This document shows positions 31,771 to 45,488 of a stretch of DNA of 64,000 bases, one piece after another; the first letter of the stretch is position 1; each line of letters starts with the position of its first letter. The position numbers and the translations under genes are program-made. The stretch is from Tanytarsus gracilentus. Lineage: Eukaryota > Arthropoda > Insecta > Diptera > Chironomidae. Below the pieces are notes generated by a model, which saw only the letters and a list, made by a program, of their open reading frames with translations, had not been told where the DNA came from and did no database searches. Where the stretch lies: assembly GCA_038502055.1 (NCBI GenBank), contig JAXRKN010000040.1, forward strand, positions 2,852,001 to 2,916,000. The letters run 5' to 3'.

Positions 31771-32936
31771 TTACCATGGTCGCCACATACTGTCGTGCTG
31801 TCCATTGATGGGCGATGAACTGTCGGATGATGGTGAAGACATGGAATCGCGACTTATAGGTCTCAGTAATGGGCTCATATTATCGAGTAAACGCGACTCC
31901 ATAGACGAAGACGACAAATCAAGCTTGTGCGGTTGCGACGGAAGTGGTGCGTAATTTTGTGGTGGAATTGGACTTTTTCTCACTAACGGAATCGCAATTG
32001 GCTGTCGAATGTTGCCGTTCTGTTGCTGATGATGATGAAGATGTGAAGATGGTGGTGGGACAACAAAAGACGGCGGTGAGTGTTGCTGACGATTCATGTC
32101 TAATTGCAAAGTGTCATTTGGGATGTAATTATTATTGTTGGTAATTTGCATGTTACTAGCGGCGTTGGTCAGACTATCAATTCGTCGCATGCACTCGTTG
32201 AGATGAACTATTATGTGTTCGCCCGCACGATTTTGTTGTGTGTAGAGGAATTTTGTCACTTCTTTGGCACATTGTGAGAAACCTTCGCGAAAGCGATCTG
32301 CATAACTTTGCTCCGCTTTAACGTAGAATTTATTTTGGCGTTTGAGGTTATGGAAATGACGTACGGTGAGTTCAAGAATATCAGCCTGTGTTCAAAAAGA
32401 AAAATTCATTAATGAATTGTTTTTGAATGAGAGAAATTCCGCAAACCTACCTTTTCCAATTTTGTTATGTTCTCTTCACCATCGCCCTATAATTAAACAA
32501 ACAGAGAAGAAAAGAGTTAAAGAAATGTGAGATGATAAATTGTGGGAAAAAAGTCAGTGCAATTGAGGCAGAGACGTCGAGACGATCTCATTCCATAAAA
32601 AAAATGCAACGAATTTTTTCTCGTCAATTTGCGAGAGACAAACAAGAACTAATTAAATGAGTTAAAAATTATGTGAGATTGTAAGCAATTAAGGAAGTTA
32701 AACCGTTTAATTTTTTGAGGTTTTTTTAAAAGCGACGGCATCAAACTTACATTCTGTAATGCTCCTGTAATTAAATCCTTGAGTTCATCGAGACAACGAT
32801 TTATCCTGGCTCGTCTCTTTCTTTCGAGCATCGGCTTCATTATTTTTCTATACTGATATGTTTTTGATAATGCCGAGTCATTATTTTGCCCATTTCCATT
32901 GCCACCACTATTATTTAATCCAATCGTGGGTGCCAT
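31771..32936 (-). CDS. Hairy/E(spl)-family bHLH-Orange repressor (E(spl) type)
   Basis: Three exons, complement of 32751-32936, 32451-32486 (36 bases, 12 residues) and 31771-32385, all phase 0, give 278 residues. The basic region (YRKIMKPMLERKRRARIN) has the family proline at residue 35 and the E(spl)-type MLERKRRARIN instead of the Deadpan/Hairy pattern. The helix-loop-helix runs to about residue 87 (NITKLEKADILELTVRHF). The Orange domain (YADRFREGFSQCAKEVTKFL) spans about 100-143. A His/Gln/Pro/Ser-rich linker follows, and the protein ends in WRPW, the Groucho-recruiting tetrapeptide. It should be a Notch-induced repressor binding N- or E-box-like sites. Unlike Drosophila E(spl) genes, it has introns. 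Confidence 0.93.
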
Positions 32937-35900
32937 ATTTATTTTTTTATTTTTTATTCACACACTTTTAAAACAGTCACTCGAATTATATTTTTTTATT
33001 CGCTTCTGAATTTGAATGATTTTAAACAAAAACTTTTTAAAGGCGCGCGATCAACATACGTCACGTCGTATTGCTTGTTCAAGTTGAATTAAACTGAAAA
33101 TTATTTTTTTCTTTTCTTCTCCAATATCCATTCATTCATTCGTTTAAACTGAAGAGAAAGATATATGCGAGAAAAAAGGGGAAGGGGAAAAAAGCTCGAT
33201 CGTTGTGCTCGCTCGCTCTCTCGCATGCTGTCGTGTGTTTTGCCATGCTTTTCGGTGTAGGTCAAGAAACATAACACGAGGGATAAAGAAAAAGAGAGAA
33301 GCATATATCGAGAGAGAGAATTTTACTTTAGTCGTAGCTCGAGGCAGGCATGAAACATAAAAGGGAAAAAAGAAGGAAACCCTACATGAGACTAACGTGA
33401 GAGACTTGGTGGCACAATACAATAAAAATTAATTGGGAAATTTTTATTCTTATGAGAACAAAAGAATTCGATGCGTAAGAAGGGCTGCAAGGAGATCCCT
33501 CCGAATTAAAAAACAAGAAGGGTGAAAATAAAAAGAAACAGGAAACTTTTCTTAGAAACTCGTTTGATCGACGATTTTCTGTAATGATCTAAAATTCAAT
33601 CGGTCATATAAAAAGAAGAACAGCCAAAGAGAATCTTTTATTCTAGTTCTTCTATCTAAATTCTCCCACAAAGTGAAGATGATTCAATCAATGTCCATAA
33701 TTAATAAAAACAGCATAATTTTCTATTGTTATGCTCCTATTCAAATGCTCTCGCGTCTCCCAATACACACGAGAAGTGTTAAGAAAAGAAGCCTCGACGA
33801 ACATAATAAACCATATTAAAGGAAAATTATAAAAACGCATTGAACTGTTTCAAATAAAGAGCTTTTTTACAATTGAAGAAAAAAATCTTTATAATAAGAA
33901 GCATCACCATTTAAAAAGCAAAAAAAAGAGAAGAGAGAAGAAGTACAAAAGAAGTGTGGGAAATTTCTGTTGCTGTCTTCGGATGTTTAAAAGAAAAAAT
34001 GCTAAAAGAATAATTGAAAAGGGCGATGCTCGTGAAATATTTTGTGATTTTATAAAAAAAATTAAAACTTTTAAAAATGTTTAAAAATCACATTTTAAAT
34101 TTTATTTAAAATTTTCAAAAAAATATTTTAAAAACAAAACAAATTTTTCAACGATGGCTCCCCGACAGTCACACTCAGTTAAATCAAGCGAAGAATAATA
34201 CAATAGGGGAATGTAAAGAAATTTTTATTTCCCACGGACGGAGAACTGTAGGAATGAACATGCTGCAAGAAGCATGTCACACACGCTCGCTCTCTGTAAT
34301 AATTCGATATTGCTTCTCTTGCCTCCGTTCCACATCGATAACTACTTGAGCACGAACTTTGCTGATGATGCGCGCGATTATCTACGATTTTATGTTACCC
34401 AATCGCCACACAAATCCCCTCAAAGAAAATTACAAATTAAAGCATATAAAAAGAAGATTTTCGTGTATATATCGAAAGAGGCATAATTGCTTATTGATTT
34501 TTTATTGTTCTTTACTGATTCATGCTTCTAATGGAAGTAAATTCGATATATCTGTGTATATATGCGCGGCGGATGGGACGCAGAGAACAAAACGCAATTG
34601 CCAATATAACACGGCGATTATCTCACTATTGGGTCTTCTTCTCTCGATCGTTTCTCATCGTGCGCACACAACTTTTTCTCATCCACTCATCCAGTGCTAT
34701 TTGCTACTTGAATGATAATGATGATGACCTACATCCGGCCTTTTTCATCGACCACGAATTTCTTTCGTTCAATTCCCTTTAATTAATGTAATTAATGCCT
34801 TTCGGGACCTGCTGTGATACGCACTACAATATATGGAAACGGTCGAGACTTTTTCTCATACACGCTCAAAAGAACCCTTCTGAGAATGAACAAAAAAAAG
34901 TGATGAATAAGAAAACAACGTCGACAAAATCTCAAATTCCATAGCTCATTCCATATTCGTTCGAAGAATGTCTGCCAACCCTGCTTCTCTCTACATGCTC
35001 CAGAGCTCACTTTTCTCACAAGCATTTCTCAAATAAATTTTCAATGGCAACGAAAATGAAATAAAAATTAAATATCATCTACAAGTTCTATTTGAAGTGA
35101 ACGTTTACTCTCAGAGTTCATCCACGAATTCGAAAAATTTAAAAATTTTAATCAAATTTTCAACTGACAAAGATCATTTCGCACTTCCCCTTTCAATTTT
35201 TAATTTTCATCGTACATCGCTTCTTCCCATTTGAGTCAAATATGAGAAACGCGTGACGGAAATGTAAGAAGTTATTCGAGGTGAAAATACAATTTAAGAT
35301 TTTTGACTCGACTCTTTTTTTTCATATATAAAACTAAGAAACAGCGGAATCACCGAGCTGACATTAACCAATCAAAAAAAAACTTCTTCTTTCATAAAAA
35401 TCCATGAGAACGAACAAAGTTTGAAAAGGGAAGCGAAGAAAAAAATTGTTAGGGAAAGCATAAAGCAGTGAATCACGTGTTTTAGCTCGAGCAGCTTTTT
35501 TTGAGCACAAGCTAACGAGTGCGACTCCGAAGAGAAGTAGGGGAATTTTGTTGAGAGAGCGAGCGGCAATTCAAATGGGTGGTGCCAAACTCTTTTTCTT
35601 TTCAAGAAGCTTTTTTCTTTCAACTTTAATAACAACAAGTGAGCGCGCTGTGAGCATAAGGAAACGATAATCGGTTCTTTCTTTTCTCACTCGATTTTTT
35701 ATATTGTTGTATGCATATCGTATGCTTGAATCTTTATTAATTTCTGACTAATACGACGAAGCGAATTATAAGCAGAAAGAGCTGAAAAGGAGAAAGAGGA
35801 AAAAAATTTAAATGGGAATAAATTTGAGTATAGAAATTAATTTAATGCGCGGCGAGATGTTTGATGATCTCTGATTTGAGATCGGGAGCGTGTTAAGCGA

Positions 35901-38900
35901 TTTGTTCTCTCTTCCTCATCTCCCTCTCACTATGCTGGTAGCACGAAAAGAACAAGTGTCTGACATAATGTTCACAATGTACGAACACACATTTTTAAGT
36001 TATTTCCCATGAAAAACTTTTCAATTGCACGCCGCGGATAATGATGATCTGCTCGAAAAATTAATTACATACATTTCTCATCTCTTAAACTTCCTTTCAT
36101 TCCGCACCAAGAGTTTATCCGAAAAAGAAGAAGAAAGAGAAACAGTAGCTGCCGTCGAGCTGAGAAATTATGGGATTTAAGTGATCGCTAAAGCGCGTGA
36201 TTTTCGGTAATCAAAGAAAGAAACCTTTGCTTATGGCCGAACGATATTCCGGCCTTTCATTAACTAACCATCTTCTTATAATTGTTAAGATGAGATCATC
36301 ATCATCATTAAATCTCTTTTTTCTGATGATATCCGCTGTGTTACAACAAAATATTTTCTATCCAAACATATAAATGCATTTTGGCGACTATTTCTCTTAA
36401 TTAAGAGTGAAATTGTGTCTGAAATTATACGATGACAATTATTCAATAGTGCTTATGTGATGACTATTGTCTCGCGTTTGTCGAACTTACCTACTTGTGC
36501 CAGTCGTGTGTGTGACCCAATTTTTCTCTATAAACATTTTATCTTTCTTTCCTCATTCAATTTAATTCCGGATGATGCCGAAAAAAAAGTACGGTAGAAT
36601 AAAATTGCAAATGCATTGTTGTGAAAAGCATAAAATTCACCTCTCAATTTCTTCCCTTTTCTTTTTTTGCATTCCCACAGACCCATATCAATTTAAAAGA
36701 AGCAGAACGTCCTAGACATGATTCTTTTATTTTCCTTCCCTCTTGTATGCATGCTTACGTTCTCAATAAAAATACAACATAGTTTCTTATTCATAAAGAG
36801 AGAGAGAGAAGGAGAGAGAATGAGTAATGTGTGTTCTTGAAAAGAAGTATAAGAAAAAAATTAAAATTTTTTAGAACTTTAAAAATTGATTTTTTAAATT
36901 TTTTGAAAATAAAATTTCATTTTAATTAAAACATGTTTTTTAAAATATTTTATTAACATTCTTAATTTTTTTCATGTCAATACATTAACAAGGCAAAATA
37001 ATTTTTTGAAGCTCACATCTGTTCTTTTTCTCACGATTCGAGACTCTCGGTTAAAGAAGGGAAAAAATATAAAAATTGAGACATGTGTCTTGTGTGATGA
37101 ATCTCTGATCAGTGAGAGACTTTAATATCATTAATGAACTTTTTTCTTCAATGATGAGACATCATATGCATGATATTCTTGTTTTTTATTTTTGTGCTCA
37201 TGAGATAATTTTTTTTTGCGACAACTGAAGAAGAAATTACATAATTAGTGTCAATTTTCAAGAATGACTCTTCCGTATCTCATGGTCAATGCATTATATT
37301 TTTTTTGCCATATCCAAACAAATGCATGAAGAAGAATAGAGAAAGAAAAAATAATAATTTGAGATCCTCACTCGAATCCATGGGAATTTCGGCAAGCTGC
37401 AGATCGTTTCGAGAAAGTGCATATAACAACAACAAAAAAAGGATGAGCGAACCCCATACATAAATAGTTAAGAAAACTTTCTATTGTTCGTCTTGGAAAT
37501 TTATTTGCTGACTCACTTCACGTCATTGAAGGGAGAGTCTTGGACAATATCAATTCAAATTATGCAGGGTTGAAACCCTTTTCAAATGAAGATTGAATGA
37601 AAATTGCACGTCTTTAAACATTTCATCTCACTTTTGTCTGCATGACAATCACGTGCGTTTATTATGCACTTTTTCTCAACCATCGTCATCTTCTCCGAAC
37701 TGATGCTGACTGCAAGTTAGGTTCGTGCTGTGCACACGATTTGTTACCGTTTATATCTGTTTTGTTTGTTTTTCCTCCACTCAATTGCTTTATATGTGAG
37801 AGACTCTCCATTATTCATGTGCGCGAAGAATCCAATATCAGATTTATGATATCGCCGCGCTTTTGTGGATTTTACTTTTGTTTAGAATTCTTAATGACTC
37901 TCATATACGACATCGTCATCATCGAGTTTGTTCGCTTCGAGCTTCGTGGGAACGTGCTGTCATTAAGCGACTAACGTTTGTACATTTAAGGCAAGTAATG
38001 CGACTGACGCTGTGTAAAGTGGAGACATTCAACTATTTACGGTAAAATAGCTGTCAATGATTAGTTATGAATTGGGCATGTAGTGATTGATATGCGTTTA
38101 AATTGATGAACTAAATTTTTCAGTTAAAAAAACGGTCAATTTCAAAAATGGTAAATTAAGTTATAATTTTTTTTTTCAAAGGGGCTTGAACGTCACTCTA
38201 GATTTTAAGTTGCAACTAAACTAGAGTTTCGTATATATTGAAGGTGTCGATCAAGATTTATGTTTTCTAAAAAGGCCATAATTAAAAATCATTGAATATT
38301 TTGAATAGTTCATAAGCCCTGTAAACGATTTGTTTATGTCGCTGTGCTATTTATATATAATTATATGTACGATTTTGGTGCGATAAGTCAACGTTGAGTG
38401 CCTGAAAAGGAGAAATCCACGTGCTGACTTTTTTCTCTCGCTCTTTCCCAGCAAAAGCTTTAACGTTGAACAAAAAAAGAAGAAGACGAGAGAAGAAAAA
38501 GACTTTTTTAATTGGATTCGTTTAGTAATAGTGTCGAAAGTTCAATTAAGTCGTGCACGATCTCTTGGCTTACAACAATAAAATGGAATTAATAAATTGA
38601 CATCATTAAGAAATGAATCTCAGTGCTGTGCAGTAGTCGCGTTCCCACGGCGCAAGTCTATTTGAAGCATAATTAAAATCAAAACTTGTTTGTCTTGATA
38701 TCTCATTCGCTCTCATGTACATTCTGCGTCGCTCATGTCATTATATATTTCAAGAATTGTCGATGACCGAGGAAGCGACGGAGAGATGATAAAAAAATTA
38801 ATTAAATTTGATGCATCTGCATGCAATTACCGAAATTATGATCACAGTGCATCATTCATTCATTGCAACATCAATGGCACATATCACGTCAATGGACATT

Positions 38901-41900
38901 TAAATTTTCGTGAATGAAAGGAGGAAACAGGTTCAATGCAATCAATTTTTGTAAATTGTCCACGTACAGCATTTTTCGCCGCACTCGCAGTTCAATGAAT
39001 TCCAAAGGAGAATTTAATGAACTCGCTTCCTTTTGGTGATTAAGTTTTTTTTCGAGAATGAACTGTTACACATTTTAAGAGACACTCAAAAATTTTTAAT
39101 TTTTTTTAACTTAAACTCTTTAAAGTTTAAACCTCAAAGACAAAAAAATATAATTTTAGTCAAAGTTTTCAACCCTTTTATTTGCAAAAAAAACTTTCCC
39201 AAAAGAATAATTATGAATGAAAATAACTCGACGGAGTAATGAATGAAACAGTGTGGAGACATGACCAAGAACTGCCTTTTCGCTTCCTCCAGCAAAGGTA
39301 ATCATTATTATTACATCGCACTAGCAATTTACAGCTTCCTTTAAATTATTATGATTGTTCTCAACCAATCAACGTCGCCTGAGCTAAGAATCACATATTT
39401 CGGCTTAATCACTGGCGATGTTCTTCTCGGTTTTGTAATTGAAAAAGAAAATAACAAAAATTTCTTACACGAGAAATGAGAGAATAAAAAATTATACGCG
39501 CGAGATGATGATAAAAGCGAAAATGTGAGATTTTTGCACCTGCGTTTAGTTCACACAGAATTAAGTCGGACAGGAAATAAATGGGAGATTTTCTCATTTG
39601 GGTATTCGGCTGAATAGGTGGAGTTGAGTTTTAAAAAATGCGATTTAAAAATGATAGTTTTTAATTTTCCTGGATACATCTTGTATTAATTTCATAATGG
39701 ATTATTAATTAAAGTTCCAAAACTGATTTTAAAATTTAACTTTTAGGTTCCTAAAAGTTTGCAGCCGTTCCAAAATGAAGATTAAAAGATTTTGTTGATA
39801 ACTAACGTGACAATTCAATTTTAATTAATTAAAATTTAATTAAGCTTTGTGGAATTTTTTTATGATTTTTCTTACATAGCTATGCATAGTACAACTTGTA
39901 CACTAACTAAAATTAAGTGTTTGGAATTTTATACTTAATTGATTTGATCCGTTTAGTCGATCGGCCAGATGATAAAATTTTCCGTGTCACATTAGTTAAT
40001 TTTTAAAAAAAATTTCCTGCTTCATATAGAAAGTTTATGGCTGGTCTAAAAGTGTTTATAGAAAGAAGAGACCACAAAGAATTTAATAAAAAATAGTCTT
40101 TAAGTGCTTTGCAGCAAAATCTAAGGAAAAACTCGATTTTTGTAATTACAACAACAACAATTTATTCAGCCGAATACCCATTTCTTATTTCACGATCTTA
40201 TTTTTTTCGGGAAGATAATTTTTCGCTGCGCATTTGCGCAATTTTAAGCGATAAATAAAGCACATAAAAAAGTTCTTAAATCGAACTAAAAGCGCCGCAG
40301 TCGAAATTAAATCTGATCATTTGCGAAGGCACTTGCGGCGCGAGGAAAATTATCTACTTTGTTTATTATTGGGCAGTTTTAAATGCCTTCTCAATGCTGT
40401 TTTACGATCACTCTTTACGAGGAGTCGGCAGGTAGCACCTTCGCGAGGATTTGAAAACACCTTAAGATGTGACAACGACGACGCACATAATTTGTTGTGC
40501 TTATCCGGAGGGGATGGCGACATTTATTCGATGAACACTGAATGTTTATTCGTCTGGTATTAAATTTGATGCGATTCTTTGAATCAATCCCTAAACTTGT
40601 TAATTAATGCGCAATAGAACATTCTCGCATCAATTTAAATGGATTTATACCGTTGGCAAACCTATAATTTCACAGATCTATAGAAACGTATTTTTTTTGG
40701 GATCCTTTCTCATAAAGAACAAACATAATAGCTGAAAAGGAAGACTAAGGCAACAACTTCACACGTGCAACCTCATGTAGGAGACTAAATAGATAGATTT
40801 TGAAAGAGAAATTACACAAAAAGGCTCAAAATTTATTTTCGTTTTCTAAAAGGATAATAAAATTGATGATTTGTAAAAATAGAAGTTTTGAGGATGAATT
40901 CAGATGTTGGGTAAAAATCATAGAATATATTTTAGAAAATACTTGTAAAATATCATCGAACGACGATTCCTTATAAGACCTTTATAAATATCTTAACAAT
41001 CTCATTTCGTTTTCAATTCTCTTTTTTATGGTCAACCGAAAGAAGAAAAATAATAATGACAGAATAAAACGAAAATAAAATCAGGATTCTTTTTGAGAAC
41101 GAAAATTAAAATAACACTTAAGTGCAGCCATAAAAAATGCTAATGGAATTAAAGAGCAGCGAAGAAGTCAAAAGATGGAAAAGTAAGAACGAGTCAAAAA
41201 GTCGTTAAGTGAAGAAAAGAAAGAAAAGGATGTTTATTTAACAAAAGATTTAAATGCATGGCGTTGGGTGAAATCACGCCTCGAAAGAAAAAATAAAATT
41301 AATTCGTGAGGAAAATTTCATCTTCATAAATCATATCGAGAAAGGATTTCATCGCGTGTGAGAAATGCTTACGCAATGGAATTTCATGTCGGCATGTGAC
41401 TTATCAATTATACTTGGGCTGTAGCGACACATGCGGGTCCGTCACGTACTTTTCAAGCAATAAACACTCACTAAAAAGCTGTTGAAATTTAAATCTCTCA
41501 ATATCAATTTTGAATTCTAATTGGAATAAAAACTTTTGTGTATGTGATGACCACAATAATACACACATTGTTGCGTGTTGAATAACTTTAACTCGATTAC
41601 AAAATTTCTCATAAGACATTCAGAACATGTAACTTCAACGTTTCAATAAACTATTTAACATAAAATTTTTATTTTAAGAATCTTTCCTTGGATTTTTATT
41701 TTATTTCTGCGTTAAATTATATTTTAAAAAAATTAAATAATTAATCAATAATAAACTATTTATGGTCCACACAAAAACCCTCTTGTTGAAATCCTCAGAC
41801 ACTGTCATTATGGCATCCAATTGAAGAAAGAAGTAACAACGCAATAAATGCAATAATAACATGACGTAATTGAAAATGAAGAAGCAACACAATAATCCCT

Positions 41901-44732
41901 GAGTAGTAGTCCTTTTCACAAATTGTCAGATATAGGCACAACATTACATGAGAGGAAGCCTCAAAAAGTAAACGAAAGTATAAATCAAGAAAAATGGCCC
42001 TCGAAGGCACACAAAAAATTTAAAAATACTTATGTACCTGTTCAAATTTTGCCAAAACAAGTAAAATGAATTGATTTTCCCTCCTGAAAAAAAGAGAAAG
42101 AAAAAAACAACAAAAGCAAAACGGAATAAAGGCAGAAAAGAAGAAGGAGAGAAAAAAATTGTTCCTCAAAATGCACCAACGTACACCTGCTCGAAATTCT
42201 CACGATTTTTTTCCACATATCATTTAAGAGATTTTTCTTGTTTGGCCTCTCATGTAAACAATATTTTTTTTGTGTGCCAAAAAGAGGTCAAAAATTTACC
42301 CGAGATGTGTTCTTAATCCTTTCCTCTTATACCACATCAGTTAGTCAGTTAATATCGGTAAAAAGGGTTCAGGAAGCATTTTAGACTTGCAAAAAAAATG
42401 TATTCGATGTGCAGTTAATGATCCTTTTTCTGATTTATTATTTTCCGACAGTTTGGAGGCAATTAACGGAATTTTTGGTGCATCCTTTCACAGTCAGAAG
42501 CGCGCACATAAAAAATGATATTTTTTATGAGAAAAAGGATTTGGTTTTCTCTTTCACTCGAGTTGACGGGATAATATGGTGGTAATGACTTAACGAATGG
42601 AAAATTAATGAAAAAAATTTGAACTCTTTTTTTATCGTACATAATGACAGATCTTTAAAAAGATTTCAAGAGCACAGACATCATCATCATTATAATGTTA
42701 TAAAAAAAATTCTTAGAATGTTGAGTGAAATTTCTTCTCAAAATACAAGTGTAGGAAAAATCAAGTTAAACAAATCATGGAGCTGCATAAATGCAAAAGA
42801 TTTATTATAAATAGAAAAAATTATAACAATAAAGACTGATCCCTTAACCGTGAAGGGAAGAAAAAATCGCAAAGATCCCCTATGCATTCATTGAAGCAAC
42901 CCCTCAACGTATCATCATAAAAAATCCACGTCTTATTCATAAATAATCTTTACCATTGACGTAACATGAAATCTTTTATGCAATTTCCTTTTCTTTTCGT
43001 AAGCCACGATATCTACTTTGTATATGACATCATTTAACAATCGAACCGTTTCAATGTTGTTTTCGAGCAACGGCAGGTGTGCATATTAATCCACTGAAAA
43101 TAAGGGTATGAGAACCAAATTCTCAAACTTTCCCACACTCGAGCTCTACATACATTTTCATACACACTCGCAAGGAGAGAGAAGGAAGAAATAATAACAT
43201 ACGGATTGCATGGAAAAAATATCCTTACATGCGTATTCTCTCTGCATGGGAATTTACTACTGCTGCTGAAATTTTATTTGTTTCCTTTTTCTCTTCATGT
43301 CATTTTTTTATTCTCTCTCGCTCTCCTTAGAGATTTTTTTCTAAGGCAATAATAAAAGTATGAAATTTTATGTATACGCATATCCAGCACCTGGCGTCCA
43401 GTTCACACATTAATTTTTTTAGGTTGATAGAAATTGGACGACGATGAGAACCATGGGAAAAATCATGACCATGCAGTTGTGATTCGACTCGTTAATTTTG
43501 CTTCCTCTCTCTCTCGCTATCCATGGCTAATTGATTTAAGTAGCTTTCAATTATTAGATGTGTTCGTGCATCTAATTAATTGCACTCTTTCTTTAAGAGA
43601 TTTTACCACCGAATATGTTACATCTCCTCCTTCTAAAATCTCTCTTTTTTTGAGGTTATACGCACGTTCAAAAAGGCGATGAATATTCAAATTTCGCAAT
43701 TATTTTTAAGTGTAATCGCGCACAGCACAATGACTTTGCTAAATCGCGATCGTGTGATCATTACTGAAATTTTTAGAGCTTGCGCTACACACACGACCAG
43801 TCATTCAACGTCAGTCGAATGGCGCGACAAGAAAGTATCGTAATTTCTGTAAATTTCTTTGTTTCCTGTGCTGGAATTTAATGACAGAGGAAATTCCATT
43901 GCGTGTTGTACCAAAATTATTATCGCATTGTCTCAATTAAATTTCTTATTTTTGTTTTAATGCATCCAAATTAAAGGATTTCAACGAGTGACTAATGAAC
44001 TTCAGAGTCCCCTCCTAAAAGTATGATGATGTTTTCCAATTGTAATTATTAAATGCCGAAACATTAGAGGGGTCGATTATTCCAATGGGTTTAAATGACT
44101 TTGTTCCGTTTGCACCCTAATGGAAGTGATTTTATGAAAATTTCAAAAAACAAGTGCAAAAATATCTGATTGGAAATTTCAAATTTAATGATAACGGAAA
44201 AACATGAAATTTATATAAAAAACATTTAAAATCTTCAAACTAGTTCATAAATATTTTTATTCATGAGTTTGAAACTACAATCAAATAAATTGAATTCTCT
44301 CGCAAGTCAGAAGTCAAGGCTGAAAGCGAGAAAAACAGAGATAAAAGCGAAGGAGAAAAAAGTTTGGCTTGCCCACGTTCTACGCTCACTTCGTGCATAC
44401 GCTCATCAATTTTTCTTCCTTCGCCTTTCTTCTTCTTCTTGTTAACCTTCCTACTCCTAAAAAACAGAAAACTTTTGCCTCGCTGCCTACCGAACATCGA
44501 CGATCGAGTCGAGAAAAGCCTAACACGTGTTCTGATGCTCGTGCATCGAGCGCGCTACGAATGGAGAGAGAAAGAAAAATTGAGAATTTGAGCCTTGTTG
44601 TGAGTAGGAGTTGTATATAAGCACAAAGAACCTTGCTCCTTGATATCATTTTAACATACGCTCTCGAAGGAAGAAGTAGTGCAGTGAGAGAAAAAAGAGA
44701 AAAATATTTTTTACGTAAATAAAAATTGTGCC
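32937..44732. other. 11.8 kb non-coding interval between HES and the next gene
   Basis: No supported gene. It contains a scatter of Su(H)-type octamers (YGTGRGAA or its complement) at 33955, 34229, 35013, 36672, 37028, 37945, 38642, 41357 and 43130; one more at 32541 is in HES intron 1. Runs of GA/CT and AT-rich DNA are common. Such length with divergent developmental genes at both ends suggests enhancer DNA, but no enhancer is proven by reading. Confidence 0.5.
44614..44621 (+). promoter_or_regulatory. TATA box of the 44733 gene
   Basis: TATATAAG lies about 112 bases before the ATG, with an Inr-like TCATTTT about 30 bases downstream of it. It gives the gene a TATA-type core promoter. Confidence 0.65.
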
Positions 44733-45488
44733 ATGTATTTGAAAGAAGAAGATTCAGTGAAAATTATGGAGTTGAATAATTCATCATTTATTTTTGATGA
44801 GGTAAATAATTTAAAAATAAAATTTTGACAGCAAAATTTTAATAAAATTATTTTTTTATTTAATCAGCCAATGAAGCCCAGACTTTCGACGAGAATTTTT
44901 GTAAACTCCGCTAAAATCAACTTGAACCGCTATTGGCATAAATTCGAACAGTTGATTGCCGACACCAAAATCATCAAGAAAAATAAGAAGAAGTTGCGAA
45001 AATTGAAGAGCGTCAATCAGCAATTGTTGAATAATCGCATCTTTCCGATGAAGCAACAGGATACGAGTGCCAGTAATGATGAAATTTATGGCTTCATCAC
45101 CACTAAATTTCCAACACAACAGCCACCGGCAGCCAAAAAGTCGGACAAATCAGGTTACAAACCCTTCGTCGACGAATCACTCTATCATGGTGTTAATTTG
45201 AATGCTTCAATTCCGACATTAATGACGACATCGAACAAATTGCCATCGAATACGCAGCATGTGATTGTTGATAAAACATCGATTAACTACAATTACTACA
45301 TGAGCGCCGCCGCAGAGCCCCGACAAGCATATCATTATAACGATAATGCACTTTACCTTCAACAATTGAACGAGAGTCTCAGACGTAAGGGATACAAATT
45401 CACTCTCGCTGAGATTGCCAAGAGTGTTCACAACGAAGACATGTATTTTAAGGGACAATACCTCGAGGACGAAGGATATTTAGTGTAA
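44733..45488 (+). CDS. Unrecognised basic protein, putative Notch-pathway target
   Basis: Two exons, 44733-44801 and 44868-45488 (phase 0), give 229 residues. The ATG at 44733 follows a TATA box, and the splice joins FIFDE to PMKPRLSTRIF. The N-terminal third is strongly basic (KIIKKNKKKLRKLKSVNQ), the middle is Tyr-, Asn- and Ser-rich, and the C-terminus is LNESLRRKGYKFTLAEIAKS followed by an acidic tail ending GYLV. No domain is recognised. The basic helix recalls Bearded-family proteins, but the aromatic FFWT-type motif of that family is absent. Its 1.5 kb 3' region carries three Brd boxes, one GY box and seven K-box cores, the signature of Notch-pathway genes. Role therefore inferred only from regulation and neighbours. 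Confidence 0.78.

Noticed and set aside
34233..34250. Match to the core of miR-184 (GGACGGAGAACTG)
   Set aside because: The flanks cannot form the required hairpin: no complementary arm is present within about 100 bases either side, and the rest of the mature sequence does not match.
42071..42316. 81-codon frame rich in Lys and Glu
   Set aside because: Low-complexity A-rich DNA with no family resemblance or splice context.
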